DNA of 64,000 nucleotides from Aeoliella sp052161615. GTDB lineage: Bacteria > Planctomycetota > Planctomycetia > Pirellulales > Lacipirellulaceae. The notes below the pieces were generated by a model. It ran no database searches. It had not been told where the DNA came from and saw only the letters and a list, made by a program, of their open reading frames with translations. The stretch spans positions 3,224,001-3,288,000 of the forward strand of contig NZ_CP197417.1 in the NCBI RefSeq assembly GCF_052161615.1. Direction: 5' to 3'. The position numbers and the translations under genes were made by a program. Shown one piece after another: positions 1 through 8,295 of this stretch (position 1 is the stretch's first letter; every line of letters begins with the position of its first letter).

Positions 1-40
1 GTGCCGCGGAGTGCCCTCCTCTTCCCGCTTGTGCTCGCCC

Positions 41-1459
41 ATGTCGTTAACCGCCAAGTCCATCTTGCTCGAAGCAGCCGGGGCCAGCGGTCTGGTGACC
101 CCCGAGCAGTTGCACCTCGCGCAGGTATCGGCGTGCGACGCGGGGGACGAGCGAACGGTAAGCGTCGCCGAAGTGTCGGACGATGCGATTGGTCGCCGAC
201 TCATCGAACTCGGGCTTCTGAACCTTTGGCAAGTCGAGCAACTGAAGCTCGGACGGACCAAGTTCTCGCTGGGGCCCTATCGTATTGTCGACGCCATCGG
301 TCGCGGCGGCATGGGGCATGTGTTCAAGGCCGAGCACGAGATCCTGGGTCGCATCGAAGCGGTGAAGGTTCTGCCGCGGAACAAAACCACCGCCGACACG
401 ATCAACAAGTTTCGCCACGAGATCCGCATCCAGGCACAACTCGATCATCCGAACTTGGTGCGAGTTCATTTTGCGGACCGCGAGCGCGACACGTATTACT
501 TCGTCACCGAGTACGTACCGGGCAGCGATCTCCGCAAGTTGATCCGCCGGCTTGGTCCGGTGACCTACCAAGCCGCGGCGCTGATCATGCAGCAAGCGGC
601 CGAGGGTCTGGAGCACGCCCACCGCCGTGGTTTGGTGCATCGCGATATCAAGCCGGGTAATGTGCTGGTGACCCCCGAGGCGGTGGTGAAGGTGATTGAC
701 CTTGGGCTCGCGTGGTACTTAGAGTCCGATATTCACGCCGCGAAGCAGGGCGATCGCCTGAAGATCGTTGGCACGGCTGACTACCTCGCGCCTGAGACGA
801 TTCGCGACCCTGGCTGCATCGTGCCGGTAAGTGACATCTACGCGATGGGCTGCACGCTTTATTACGCGGTGACGGGCAAAGTCCCCTTCCCCGGGGGCAA
901 TCCGGCGGAAAAGATGCAGCGGCACTTGCACGAGAAGCCTCTACCGCCCGATCAATTGCAGCCCGACCTTCCGCGCGAGTTCGTCGAGCTGGTCGCCGAG
1001 ATGATGGCAAAGGATCCGAAGAAACGCCCACCGTCCGCGGCAGCGGTTGCCCAGCGGTTACGGGCGTTTGCAAGCGAGGATGCGATCGCCGAGATCACCC
1101 AGGCGGTCAGCACCTTGGTGCAGGAACCTCGCGAACCAAGGCCCCACCGCATTGCCGCGCAAAGTCCGCACCTCGAAGACACCCTGACATTCGAAGACGA
1201 CCCTCTGGCTGATCTCGATGGGGGCGGGCGAAGTTCGCAGGGCACGGCGCCGCTGGCCGCGTCGTCGGACGAGACCACACCGCAACAGACGCCCGCTTAT
1301 TTCGCCCAGGTGGCAAGCGTCGCCACGAACAGTGGTGGCGTCGAAGAGAGCGACAATGAGAACACCGGGCTATCGAGGCTAGCGATGGCCAGCGTCGCCG
1401 TGGCCGCCATAGCCGTGGTGGGAATTCTTGGCGTACTTGTTTGGGAGGCGTGGGGCTAG
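41..1459 (+). CDS. Membrane-anchored Ser/Thr protein kinase (Hanks type)
   Basis: Eukaryotic-like Ser/Thr kinase of about 472 residues, presumably phosphorylating proteins at the inner face of the cytoplasmic membrane. The glycine loop (GRGGMGHVF) is near residue 87, the ATP lysine is K109 in EAVKVL, the catalytic loop HRDIKPGN is at 200-207, the metal site is DLG at 220 instead of DFG, and GTADYLAPE follows. Residues 1-75 form a helical module ending RRLIELGLLNLWQVEQL, seen before the catalytic domain in many planctomycete kinases. After a Pro/Ser/Thr-rich linker, a hydrophobic segment near residues 450-470 is a tail anchor. I chose the ATG because the homologous module begins there. The frame is open to the window edge (a GTG lies 30 nt upstream), so a longer N terminus cannot be excluded. 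The substrate is unknown. Confidence 0.93.
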   Translation: MSLTAKSILLEAAGASGLVTPEQLHLAQVSACDAGDERTVSVAEVSDDAIGRRLIELGLLNLWQVEQLKLGRTKFSLGPYRIVDAIGRGGMGHVFKAEHEILGRIEAVKVLPRNKTTADTINKFRHEIRIQAQLDHPNLVRVHFADRERDTYYFVTEYVPGSDLRKLIRRLGPVTYQAAALIMQQAAEGLEHAHRRGLVHRDIKPGNVLVTPEAVVKVIDLGLAWYLESDIHAAKQGDRLKIVGTADYLAPETIRDPGCIVPVSDIYAMGCTLYYAVTGKVPFPGGNPAEKMQRHLHEKPLPPDQLQPDLPREFVELVAEMMAKDPKKRPPSAAAVAQRLRAFASEDAIAEITQAVSTLVQEPREPRPHRIAAQSPHLEDTLTFEDDPLADLDGGGRSSQGTAPLAASSDETTPQQTPAYFAQVASVATNSGGVEESDNENTGLSRLAMASVAVAAIAVVGILGVLVWEAWG

Positions 1460-1479
1460 CCGATACGGTCTAGCCCACG
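1449..1479. terminator. Hairpin across the kinase stop codon
   Basis: CGTGGGGCTAG pairs with CTAGCCCACG (10 bp, one bulged G), with an inner CCG-ATA-CGG. It overlaps the TAG stop of the kinase gene and sits between two convergent genes. No T-run follows on either strand, so it could be a factor-assisted terminator or a 3'-end stabiliser. Confidence 0.4.
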
Positions 1480-1538
1480 CCCACCGATAGTTGCTCAGTC
1501 AGCCTAATACCGGGCCTGCCTGTTACGGGGCCGACCCG

Positions 1539-4097
1539 TTACTCGGCCGGCTTGATAGTCACCAAGCCGACGTCGATGTATTGCCCGCCCGTCTTCTGAT
1601 TGCAGTGAACGGCGAGCACGTTGCCCTTCGGCTTCAAGGTTTTGAGGGCCTCGTCGCTAATTGGGATTTGCTGGTAGTCGGTCACGTACCCCGTGGTCTT
1701 GGCGGCAAGGACACCGTTGATGTAGATCTCGGTGGCTTCGTCGAAGTGGACGTGCAGCTTCAGTTCGTCGGCGAGCGATGGATCGACATCAAACGTGCGG
1801 CGGAGCCAGATGTTCGGCGTCGTCCACTGGGTACCAATACGAGCGCTCGGAGTCCCCTCGGAACCAAAGCCCGACCGGCCCGAACGCCACTTGGCGTCGT
1901 CGAAGCTGGCATCCATCCAGTCGCCAGCGGGTTTGGTCGTGGTGTAGCGCCAAGTGGCCACTTGAGTGTCGGCTGCTGGAACCACCGATTCGATGACCGG
2001 TGGCTTCGGCAAATCGGCGTAGCCCGTGGCACCCGTGGTGTCGCGTGCGGCCCACTTGGTCCACATGTCGTCCTTGTGCAACAGCGGCATGTAAACGCCA
2101 CCCACGACGGGCCGAGCGGTAAAGCCGACCTTGCGACCCGTCTTGGTTTCGTACCAGTCGGTCATGGGGCTACGGTCGGGGGTTTCCTTGAGGAAGCGAT
2201 GCACAGGGCGAATGAGGGCGACAAAGTCGTCGTCGTTCTGGGTGAGCGTAGCGGTCCACACAATCCAGTCGAGCTTGGTGTACTCGCGGCGATTGTCGAG
2301 AGGCAACCCGTAGCGATTCTGAACTCGACGATAGTAGGCCATCTCCTTTTCGAGGAGCGACTCGGGGAACAAGTTCAAACCAAGCACGCGATCCCACACC
2401 AGATTGTACTTTTGGCTCCAGGTGTCGCCACGATCGAACGCAAGGCGGTAGTGATCGCCATCGTTGGCTTCTTCCATCCACCGCTTGGCAAACTTCTCGG
2501 CGGTCGCACGGTACTCGTCGGCCATCACCTGATCGCCGCGAAGTTCGCACAGTTGGGCGAACGCACCGAGCGCAACAATGGCCTTTGCCGACAGGTTGAC
2601 GTTATGGGCCATGTGACCCGCGAAGTCGTCAGTGCAAAGCTGCGACTCGGGGTCGAAACCCTGCTGGCGAAGGTACTCGGCCCACTGGGTAAGGCGGGGC
2701 CAGTACTGCTCGGCGAAGTTGGCGTTGCCTTCGAGCTTAGCGATGGCCGCCATCAACAGCAGCATGTTGCCCGACTCTTCGACCGGCATTTGATTTTCTT
2801 CGGTCCGTTCGCCACCGCCATAAACCTGACCATTGGCTTTGGGATAAGTACCAAGGTCGTGCGGAGCAAACGGAAAACGCCATCGCTCGCTCTCGGCGTA
2901 TTCCATGAACGGCGCGACGAACGACTTGGCGAGCGACGGGCCGAACAGCAGGAACTGCGGCGACATCGGGTAGAAGACGTCGGACGTGGCGATGCAGCCG
3001 TTCGAGTGGTTTTCTTTGCTGAACTGCAGCGGCTGGCCGTTGGCGTCCGCCACGAACTTGCCGGCGGCAAAGCACTGGCGGTAGGCAAGGCAGGCAATCT
3101 CCATGTACTCGGGCCCGCCGACGGCGATGAGGTCGGCCATCAGTTCGTCGTCGAATTTCTTGCAGGCTTCGAGATTCTTCGAGTAGTCTCGCAGCGTCTC
3201 CTTCACGAGCCCCTCGCCATCGAGCCCGTTCCGACGCCAGTAAGGCCGAAGCGGATTGCGCATGAACTCGATGGAGTAAATGTCGTCGTAAGCGAGCACC
3301 AGCCACTGGTTGGTCGAATCGCTGCCTACTTTCACGGGCTTGAGAGCGAGCGTCGCCACAACGTCTCCGGCTTCGCCCGTTACCTCTTTCTTAGCACTGC
3401 TTGCCGGATCGAAGCCTTTCAGGATGTCCCCTTCGGATTGAAGCGTAGTCCCCTGCGTCTGGTCGCCATCCGCCGCGAGGTAGAAATAGCCCCAGTCGAT
3501 GCGCAGGTCGTCACCGCTCCGCCAAAGGATGCGTTGGTCAACGCTTCCGATGCGAGCGATCTCGGCACCATCGAGGTCCTTTGTGATGGCTTCGACCTGT
3601 TGATCGGGCTCGTTGACGGCCACTTCGCCCGAGGCAGCGAACATCAGTTGAACGTCGTGCTCCTTGCCGTCGGTCGACTTCATCGTGTAGCTGACGTACG
3701 TCACGGGACGGGACAGCAGATCGATGTCGTACGGAATGGCGGGGGTCATGAACGTGAGTTCGATCTCGACCCCGGCACCGGCGAGTTCAAACACCGAACG
3801 GGTCGGCGTGATCAAATGCGACTTCTGATCGAACGCTGGGGTGCCCTTGGGCTCGCTTCCCAGCAGGCGATAGACCTTTCCGTCGACCTTGGCGTAGCTG
3901 GCCAGGCGTTGCGACTTGCCAGTCCAGTGCGTGGTGCTGGCGTCGGTGAGGGTCTCGCCCTGCTGCCAGATGCTGAAGTAAGGATCGCACGCCACCAGCG
4001 GGTAGGCAGGCGGGACGATGCTGGTGGACGTTGGCACCTCGGCGATGGAGGATTGCGCGGCGAAAACAACGGCTAGCAGTAGAACTGTGCGGTACAC
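1539..4097 (-). CDS. Secreted glutaminase-A-like protein (DUF4964/DUF5127/DUF4965/DUF1793) with C-terminal Gal-binding-like domain
   Basis: Large secreted protein of 852 residues resembling fungal GtaA-type glutaminases. The N-terminal block (PPAYPLVACDPYFSIW) matches DUF4964, followed by DUF5127-like and DUF4965-like parts and an alpha-barrel DUF1793-like part around QLCTDDFAGHMAHN. The last 150 residues (WRYTTTKPAGDWMDASFDD, then WLRRTFDV) look like a jelly-roll carbohydrate-binding domain, so action on a glycan is as plausible as glutamine hydrolysis. The GTG start is preferred over upstream starts: it gives a clean signal peptide (YRTVLLLAVVFAAQSSIA) and has AGGTG about 6 nt upstream. It is convergent with the kinase and separated by a hairpin from the upstream operon, so it is probably transcribed on its own. 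Confidence 0.85.
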   Translation of the reverse strand: MYRTVLLLAVVFAAQSSIAEVPTSTSIVPPAYPLVACDPYFSIWQQGETLTDASTTHWTGKSQRLASYAKVDGKVYRLLGSEPKGTPAFDQKSHLITPTRSVFELAGAGVEIELTFMTPAIPYDIDLLSRPVTYVSYTMKSTDGKEHDVQLMFAASGEVAVNEPDQQVEAITKDLDGAEIARIGSVDQRILWRSGDDLRIDWGYFYLAADGDQTQGTTLQSEGDILKGFDPASSAKKEVTGEAGDVVATLALKPVKVGSDSTNQWLVLAYDDIYSIEFMRNPLRPYWRRNGLDGEGLVKETLRDYSKNLEACKKFDDELMADLIAVGGPEYMEIACLAYRQCFAAGKFVADANGQPLQFSKENHSNGCIATSDVFYPMSPQFLLFGPSLAKSFVAPFMEYAESERWRFPFAPHDLGTYPKANGQVYGGGERTEENQMPVEESGNMLLLMAAIAKLEGNANFAEQYWPRLTQWAEYLRQQGFDPESQLCTDDFAGHMAHNVNLSAKAIVALGAFAQLCELRGDQVMADEYRATAEKFAKRWMEEANDGDHYRLAFDRGDTWSQKYNLVWDRVLGLNLFPESLLEKEMAYYRRVQNRYGLPLDNRREYTKLDWIVWTATLTQNDDDFVALIRPVHRFLKETPDRSPMTDWYETKTGRKVGFTARPVVGGVYMPLLHKDDMWTKWAARDTTGATGYADLPKPPVIESVVPAADTQVATWRYTTTKPAGDWMDASFDDAKWRSGRSGFGSEGTPSARIGTQWTTPNIWLRRTFDVDPSLADELKLHVHFDEATEIYINGVLAAKTTGYVTDYQQIPISDEALKTLKPKGNVLAVHCNQKTGGQYIDVGLVTIKPAE

Positions 4098-4118
4098 GTA
4101 GAACACCTGTTTACGGTC

Positions 4119-4170
4119 TGGAACATGGAGCCAGAGAGAGGGCCCGGGGGCCCTGACGATAGATGTTCCA
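4119..4170 (-). other. Nested stem-loop in the 5' leader of the glutaminase-like gene
   Basis: An outer 8-bp perfect inverted repeat (TGGAACAT / ATGTTCCA) encloses an inner 7-bp one (AGGGCCC / GGGCCCT, 2-nt centre). It lies 22-73 nt upstream of the GTG start, so it would be in the leader RNA or be a protein-binding palindrome. Function unknown. Confidence 0.45.
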
Positions 4171-4364
4171 ATATAGGCAAACGCGAGCTTGCCTGCCAGC
4201 AATCGGCACCGTGTGGCACCGCGCAACTAGGCCCGGAAAGTCGCGAATTGACAGGTTTTTTGTGCACAATGCGCCCTTACGGCCGAGGGCGACTCGTGTT
4301 TCTCCTGGGGTGCTTCAAGTTTCAGGACACGCAGGACGTGCCCCCTAAGTAAGTTGTCAAAAGA
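4171..4364. other. Intergenic region upstream of the glutaminase-like gene
   Basis: The gap of about 340 nt between the glutaminase-like and PEP-CTERM genes holds the leader stem-loop at its low end and a terminator at its high end. In this middle part I see no coding potential and no convincing promoter boxes, although the promoter of the downstream gene should lie here. Confidence 0.4.
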
Positions 4365-4414
4365 CTCTGGGAGCCACTTTCGTGGGTACTAGAAACACGG
4401 CGTGGCTCCCAGAG
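4365..4414 (-). terminator. Intrinsic terminator-like hairpin closing the 12-gene operon
   Basis: A perfect 13-bp inverted repeat (CTCTGGGAGCCAC / GTGGCTCCCAGAG) with a 24-nt loop starts 21 nt beyond the stop of the PEP-CTERM gene. On the minus strand the stem is followed by TCTTTTGAC, a short U-rich stretch. It is the strongest terminator candidate in the window. Confidence 0.72.
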
Positions 4415-4435
4415 ATCAGGGGGTAAAGTGAACGA

Positions 4436-5803
4436 TTAAACGCATCCGCGTCGACTAGCGACAATTCCACCAGCGGCCGCCAGCAGCACGACGACCCACG
4501 TTGCCGGTTCGGGAACTTGGGTGGCACTTCCGCCCACGATCAAGCCGGCGATGTTCGCCGTGCGGTAGTACAAGTTGAGTCCGCCGAGATCGAGCGTGCT
4601 CCCCGCGGTGACGGTGAGCGTGTCGACGTACAGCGCCTGCGGTGTGGCGTTTGCCGCGCCATTGAGCAGCTTGTCGGTAAGCTTCAGGTTACCAATGTTG
4701 AGAGAGTCGCCTATCGCGAGGCCGCCAAGCGTGAAGTTGTTTGCGAACCCCGACAAGGAGGCACCCATGTCCGTAGCCGCAACTTCGAACAAACCAACGT
4801 TCGCACCGCCCAGCGCACCTCCGGCGAAGACGAGTGTCGTGTTCTCGAGGCCGGCGACGTTAGCCACGTCGGCGATGTCCATGCTGTTCTCGAAGTACAC
4901 GTTCTGCGCAAAGTAAGGACTTGCGGGATCACCCACCAGCGTACCGGTTGGAGCGGCGAAGCGAATCGTCGTTCCGCCTACGGCCTCGATGCGAGCGTTG
5001 TTGGCAATAGTCATGCTGGTTTGCAAAGTTATCTCCGAGGCAGCGTTGGTGACCCGGAACGTGGCGTTGTCGGAACCGCCGATGTAGAGCGATCCCGACC
5101 GAAACGCGCCGCCGGCCAGCTCATACAACGCGTGACCACGTGGTGCGCTGGAGAATCCCACGTAAGTCGTCCCAGCAACCTGCATGGTTCCGCCGGTCTG
5201 GTACGCCTCGCCAAACGGTTGTCGGGTAAGGGTTCCGCCGTTCGAGGCACCCTGGTTCAGAGACAGGTTGGTACCGATGTCGATGAGGCCATTGGAGAGG
5301 TTGATGGTCCCTTGCCCGTTGATCTCGAAAACGCCGACGCGGAGGGCACCATCCAGCTTAAAGGCACCGCCCTGAACGTTCAGCATCGCCGAACCAAAGC
5401 GGGCGAGATCGGTCGCGCCGGTGCCGGTGTAGTCGATCTCGCCGCCGGTCATGGTGATAACCGTGTTTGAACCTTCACCCGCTCCAAGCTGATTGGTGCT
5501 ACCCGACAGCGTGAGACTGCCCCCAGGGATAACTTCGAGAAACGCCGACGAGTTGGCGGCCGTTGCAAAGAGAAGTCGATTCGCTACCGACGCCGTCGTG
5601 ACCCTTGCCGTGCCCCCGTTCGTCATGCGAGCCGTATTGGCCGCCGTGGGCGTAGCTGCGAGATTCCAATTGGAGGCCGTGTTCCAATCGCCGGGACCAC
5701 TTCCGGGTGTTCGAGTCCAGGTCGTGTCCTGCGCGCAAGTGTGGTGCGAGAAAAGGACGATCAGACTCCAAATTACGAGTCCGCCGGTGATGCTTCGCCT
5801 CAT
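4436..5803 (-). CDS. PEP-CTERM surface protein (last gene of the glycan operon)
   Basis: Secreted protein of 455 residues: signal peptide (MRRSITGGLVIWSLIVLFS), a long Gly/Ala/Thr-rich beta-repeat region resembling autotransporter-associated beta-strand proteins, and a C-terminal PEP-CTERM signal (VPEPATW, hydrophobic span, ASRRGCV). Such proteins are expected to be processed by an exosortase and displayed at the surface; none is encoded here. The start has AGGAG 9 nt upstream. It is a paralogue of the first gene of this run (shared GSTLDL.GLNLYYR block), but lacks that protein's dockerin-like segment. It begins 71 nt after the preceding oxidoreductase and is followed by a strong hairpin. Confidence 0.9.
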   Translation of the reverse strand: MRRSITGGLVIWSLIVLFSHHTCAQDTTWTRTPGSGPGDWNTASNWNLAATPTAANTARMTNGGTARVTTASVANRLLFATAANSSAFLEVIPGGSLTLSGSTNQLGAGEGSNTVITMTGGEIDYTGTGATDLARFGSAMLNVQGGAFKLDGALRVGVFEINGQGTINLSNGLIDIGTNLSLNQGASNGGTLTRQPFGEAYQTGGTMQVAGTTYVGFSSAPRGHALYELAGGAFRSGSLYIGGSDNATFRVTNAASEITLQTSMTIANNARIEAVGGTTIRFAAPTGTLVGDPASPYFAQNVYFENSMDIADVANVAGLENTTLVFAGGALGGANVGLFEVAATDMGASLSGFANNFTLGGLAIGDSLNIGNLKLTDKLLNGAANATPQALYVDTLTVTAGSTLDLGGLNLYYRTANIAGLIVGGSATQVPEPATWVVVLLAAAGGIVASRRGCV

Positions 5804-5874
5804 GAGACTTACTCCTTGCACAAGCTGCTAAAATCAAAGTGAATGTTCGACAAGTACACTGACAATATCGGTAG

Positions 5875-8121
5875 CTATTCGCCCTGCCAGATGAACCGAA
5901 TGTTGTTGGCGGTGACAATCTCGCCTTCGCGCGTCCCCTCGTTAGAAATAGTGACTTCGGCGCCCGCCCCACCTGGGAATCGATACGTTCCCAGCGGGTT
6001 GAAGGGAAACACCGTGTCCGACTGCTGCTGGTTGACTTCGACGAGTGTCTCGCCACCCTCGTGGCGAATGATTACCGGCACGTTGGTTGCGTGCTTGGGC
6101 TGTGGCGAGTAAGCCATCGCCACGAGGTAGCGACCGCTGCGTGGGAGTACAGGGCGATAGGTTACTTGCTTCTCACCCTTGCCCTCGCCCATGTCCTGCC
6201 ACAGGCGGCGCCAGTAGGTGCCGCCGTAGCGCCCCTTCTCCCACCGGCCCGAGCTATGAACCTGGGGGTAATCGAAATCCAGCTCCACATCTTCTACCGG
6301 TTCGCGGCCGACGCGAATCTGCTTATGCATAACCCGACTTTGCTGCCCCTGCGCATCCTCGACCAGCAAACTGACGTCGTAGACTTTCTCGAGGTCGAAC
6401 GTGTAGCTAGGCGACTCGTCCGTCGCTTGCACGGCGCCCGAGCCGTCGAAGTTCCACCATACCTTGGCGATCTTGCCCCGAATGCTAACGGGATCGATCT
6501 CGAACTTCACCGTGGTCCCCGGGGCGACTTGTTCGACTTCTGAGGCGATGCGCACGGTGGGACGATAGCGGACCTTCAGTGGCACCCCCGACTTCTTGAG
6601 CCTTGACTGGAGCTTCGAAACCGTGATGTCCTGCACCGGCACTTTCTCGGCCAGCGCCAATTGGGCCGCCCGCCCTGCTCCTTCGCCGAGCATCATGTAG
6701 ACCGGTTCCATGCGGATGGAACTGAGCGCGACATGCGTCGCCGATAGGCACACCGGGACCAGTACGTTGGGATGGTCAACGGGCACGATCGCCCGGTACG
6801 GGATGGCGTAGTCGTCGGTCGAATGGTTGAAATGCCCCTCGTCGTTCATGCGATTGTTGTAGCCAATCACCTGCACGACATGGCAATCCATGTTGTAGCT
6901 CCCTTGGCAGATCGTATCGGCCTTGTCGCGGAAGTACTCGACATCGTTTTGCGTTACGACGTACTTTCCGATCATGCGACGCCCTTCCCGCAGATAGACC
7001 TGATCGGGAAAGTGGCCGCTGTCGAGGTGCTCGTCTTTCGGCAGGCCCCAAGTCATCGCATCCTTGCGGAACTCTTCCGACAAGCGAGGATCGTTCTGCA
7101 ATGCGTAGAGCGGCGCGAGGTAGTTGTCGCGGATCGTCTTCTCGATCGCGGCCCGTTCTTGGTAGCTACCATCGGGGTAGGCAAAGTTCACGCCCGGCAT
7201 GTCGCCGCGGTTGAAGTCGAACTTGCCATTCACGCCGCCGTGCATCTGCTCCATGGTCTTACCGTCCGATTCCCACAACTCGCGAAATGTCTTGAAGCCG
7301 CGAGCATTCACGGTCGCCACGAGCCCCGAGTGTTTGCTGGCGTCGTAGTTGTCGGGCTTGGGGAACGGCACCACGAGGTCGGGACGATCGGTCAAGGTCG
7401 CGCGGTAGTTGAATGCTTGGATGCGATGATCGGCCTTGCCGAGCGAGTCGGGATCGCCCATGTTGATGCCAGCGATCGACTCGTCGTATTCGCTGCGAGC
7501 TTCCCGGCCCACGCGATAGGGCACGCCGGCTCTAGCCATCAGATCGCCCTCGTAGCCAGCGTCGACGAACATCTTCGCTGCGAAGGTCTCTCGCTCGCCG
7601 GTCTTTGGATCTTCGACCACGATCGCTTCGACGCGCGTGCCCTTCATCACCACGTCGACAATCCGCCGTCGCACCACCACTTTGACTTTCGCATCGGCGA
7701 GCATTTCCTCCAGGATCTTCTGACCGATCTTGGGTTCGAAAAAGTAAGCCGTGTCAAACCGTACGCCGATCGCCAATTTGACTTCTTCGGAGTCTTCGCC
7801 GTACTCGTCGACGTAGTACTTGAGCACGCGATCGAAGAACTCGCGGGTAAGGCCGCCAACGGTCCCTGGCGTTCCGATGTCGGTTTTGGTGAGACCGCCC
7901 GAGATCATTCCGCCGATACGAGTGCGGGGTTCGATCAGGGTGACTTGCGCACCCTCTCGCGCCGCAGCGACTGCTGCCAAGACGCCCGAAGGAGTTCCAC
8001 TGTAGACGACAATATCTGTTTGCTCGGGCTCGCTGGCATATGCGAATTTTGGTGGTGCAAGTACTACTGCACCAATCAGCGCGACTACAACGAGGGCCAA
8101 GTGGCCACGAATCGACCGCAT
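5875..8121 (-). CDS. Secreted FAD-dependent oxidoreductase with PKD-like and golvesin-type C-terminal domains
   Basis: 748 residues with an N-terminal signal peptide. Residues about 35-500 are an FAD_oxidored-type flavoprotein: the dinucleotide fold starts at DIVVYSGTPSGVLAAVAAAR, with a second conserved block at MFVDAGYEGDLMARAGVPYRVGRE. A PKD-like segment (KVWWNFDGSG) is near residue 570, and the last ~130 residues form a golvesin/xanthan-lyase C-terminal-like beta domain. Database names such as 'xanthan lyase' come from that tail; the flavin domain suggests oxidation of a sugar or other alcohol in the periplasm. Start: ATG with AGGAG 8 nt upstream. It is a paralogue of the gene two positions upstream, from which it is separated by the GxGYxYP gene. 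Confidence 0.88.
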   Translation of the reverse strand: MRSIRGHLALVVVALIGAVVLAPPKFAYASEPEQTDIVVYSGTPSGVLAAVAAAREGAQVTLIEPRTRIGGMISGGLTKTDIGTPGTVGGLTREFFDRVLKYYVDEYGEDSEEVKLAIGVRFDTAYFFEPKIGQKILEEMLADAKVKVVVRRRIVDVVMKGTRVEAIVVEDPKTGERETFAAKMFVDAGYEGDLMARAGVPYRVGREARSEYDESIAGINMGDPDSLGKADHRIQAFNYRATLTDRPDLVVPFPKPDNYDASKHSGLVATVNARGFKTFRELWESDGKTMEQMHGGVNGKFDFNRGDMPGVNFAYPDGSYQERAAIEKTIRDNYLAPLYALQNDPRLSEEFRKDAMTWGLPKDEHLDSGHFPDQVYLREGRRMIGKYVVTQNDVEYFRDKADTICQGSYNMDCHVVQVIGYNNRMNDEGHFNHSTDDYAIPYRAIVPVDHPNVLVPVCLSATHVALSSIRMEPVYMMLGEGAGRAAQLALAEKVPVQDITVSKLQSRLKKSGVPLKVRYRPTVRIASEVEQVAPGTTVKFEIDPVSIRGKIAKVWWNFDGSGAVQATDESPSYTFDLEKVYDVSLLVEDAQGQQSRVMHKQIRVGREPVEDVELDFDYPQVHSSGRWEKGRYGGTYWRRLWQDMGEGKGEKQVTYRPVLPRSGRYLVAMAYSPQPKHATNVPVIIRHEGGETLVEVNQQQSDTVFPFNPLGTYRFPGGAGAEVTISNEGTREGEIVTANNIRFIWQGE

Positions 8122-8129
8122 CCGAACAA

Positions 8130-8143
8130 CTCCTGGTTAGGAG
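8130..8143 (-). promoter_or_regulatory. Small inverted repeat covering the Shine-Dalgarno site of the FAD oxidoreductase gene
   Basis: CTCCT and AGGAG pair across a 4-nt loop, and the pairing includes the AGGAG that serves the ATG at 8121. A 5-bp stem is weak, but it could lower translation initiation of this gene relative to its neighbours. Confidence 0.25.
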
Positions 8144-8295
8144 GCACGCTTCGCACGCACGCCGCATTCGAGCCGGCGGTGAAGCTGGGAGAAGTACCGT
8201 CTGGACTAAGACCACAAGCGAGCCGCGCCCGTAGGAGCGGGGCGTTCTGCGGCGTCACCTGTTTTCAACGGCGGTGCAGGCCATGTGACGAAGAA

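Noticed and set aside
1491..4076. 861-aa open frame antisense to the glutaminase-like gene
   Set aside because: It is a shadow of a secreted protein with clear family blocks on the other strand; its own translation has no recognisable domain or ribosome site.
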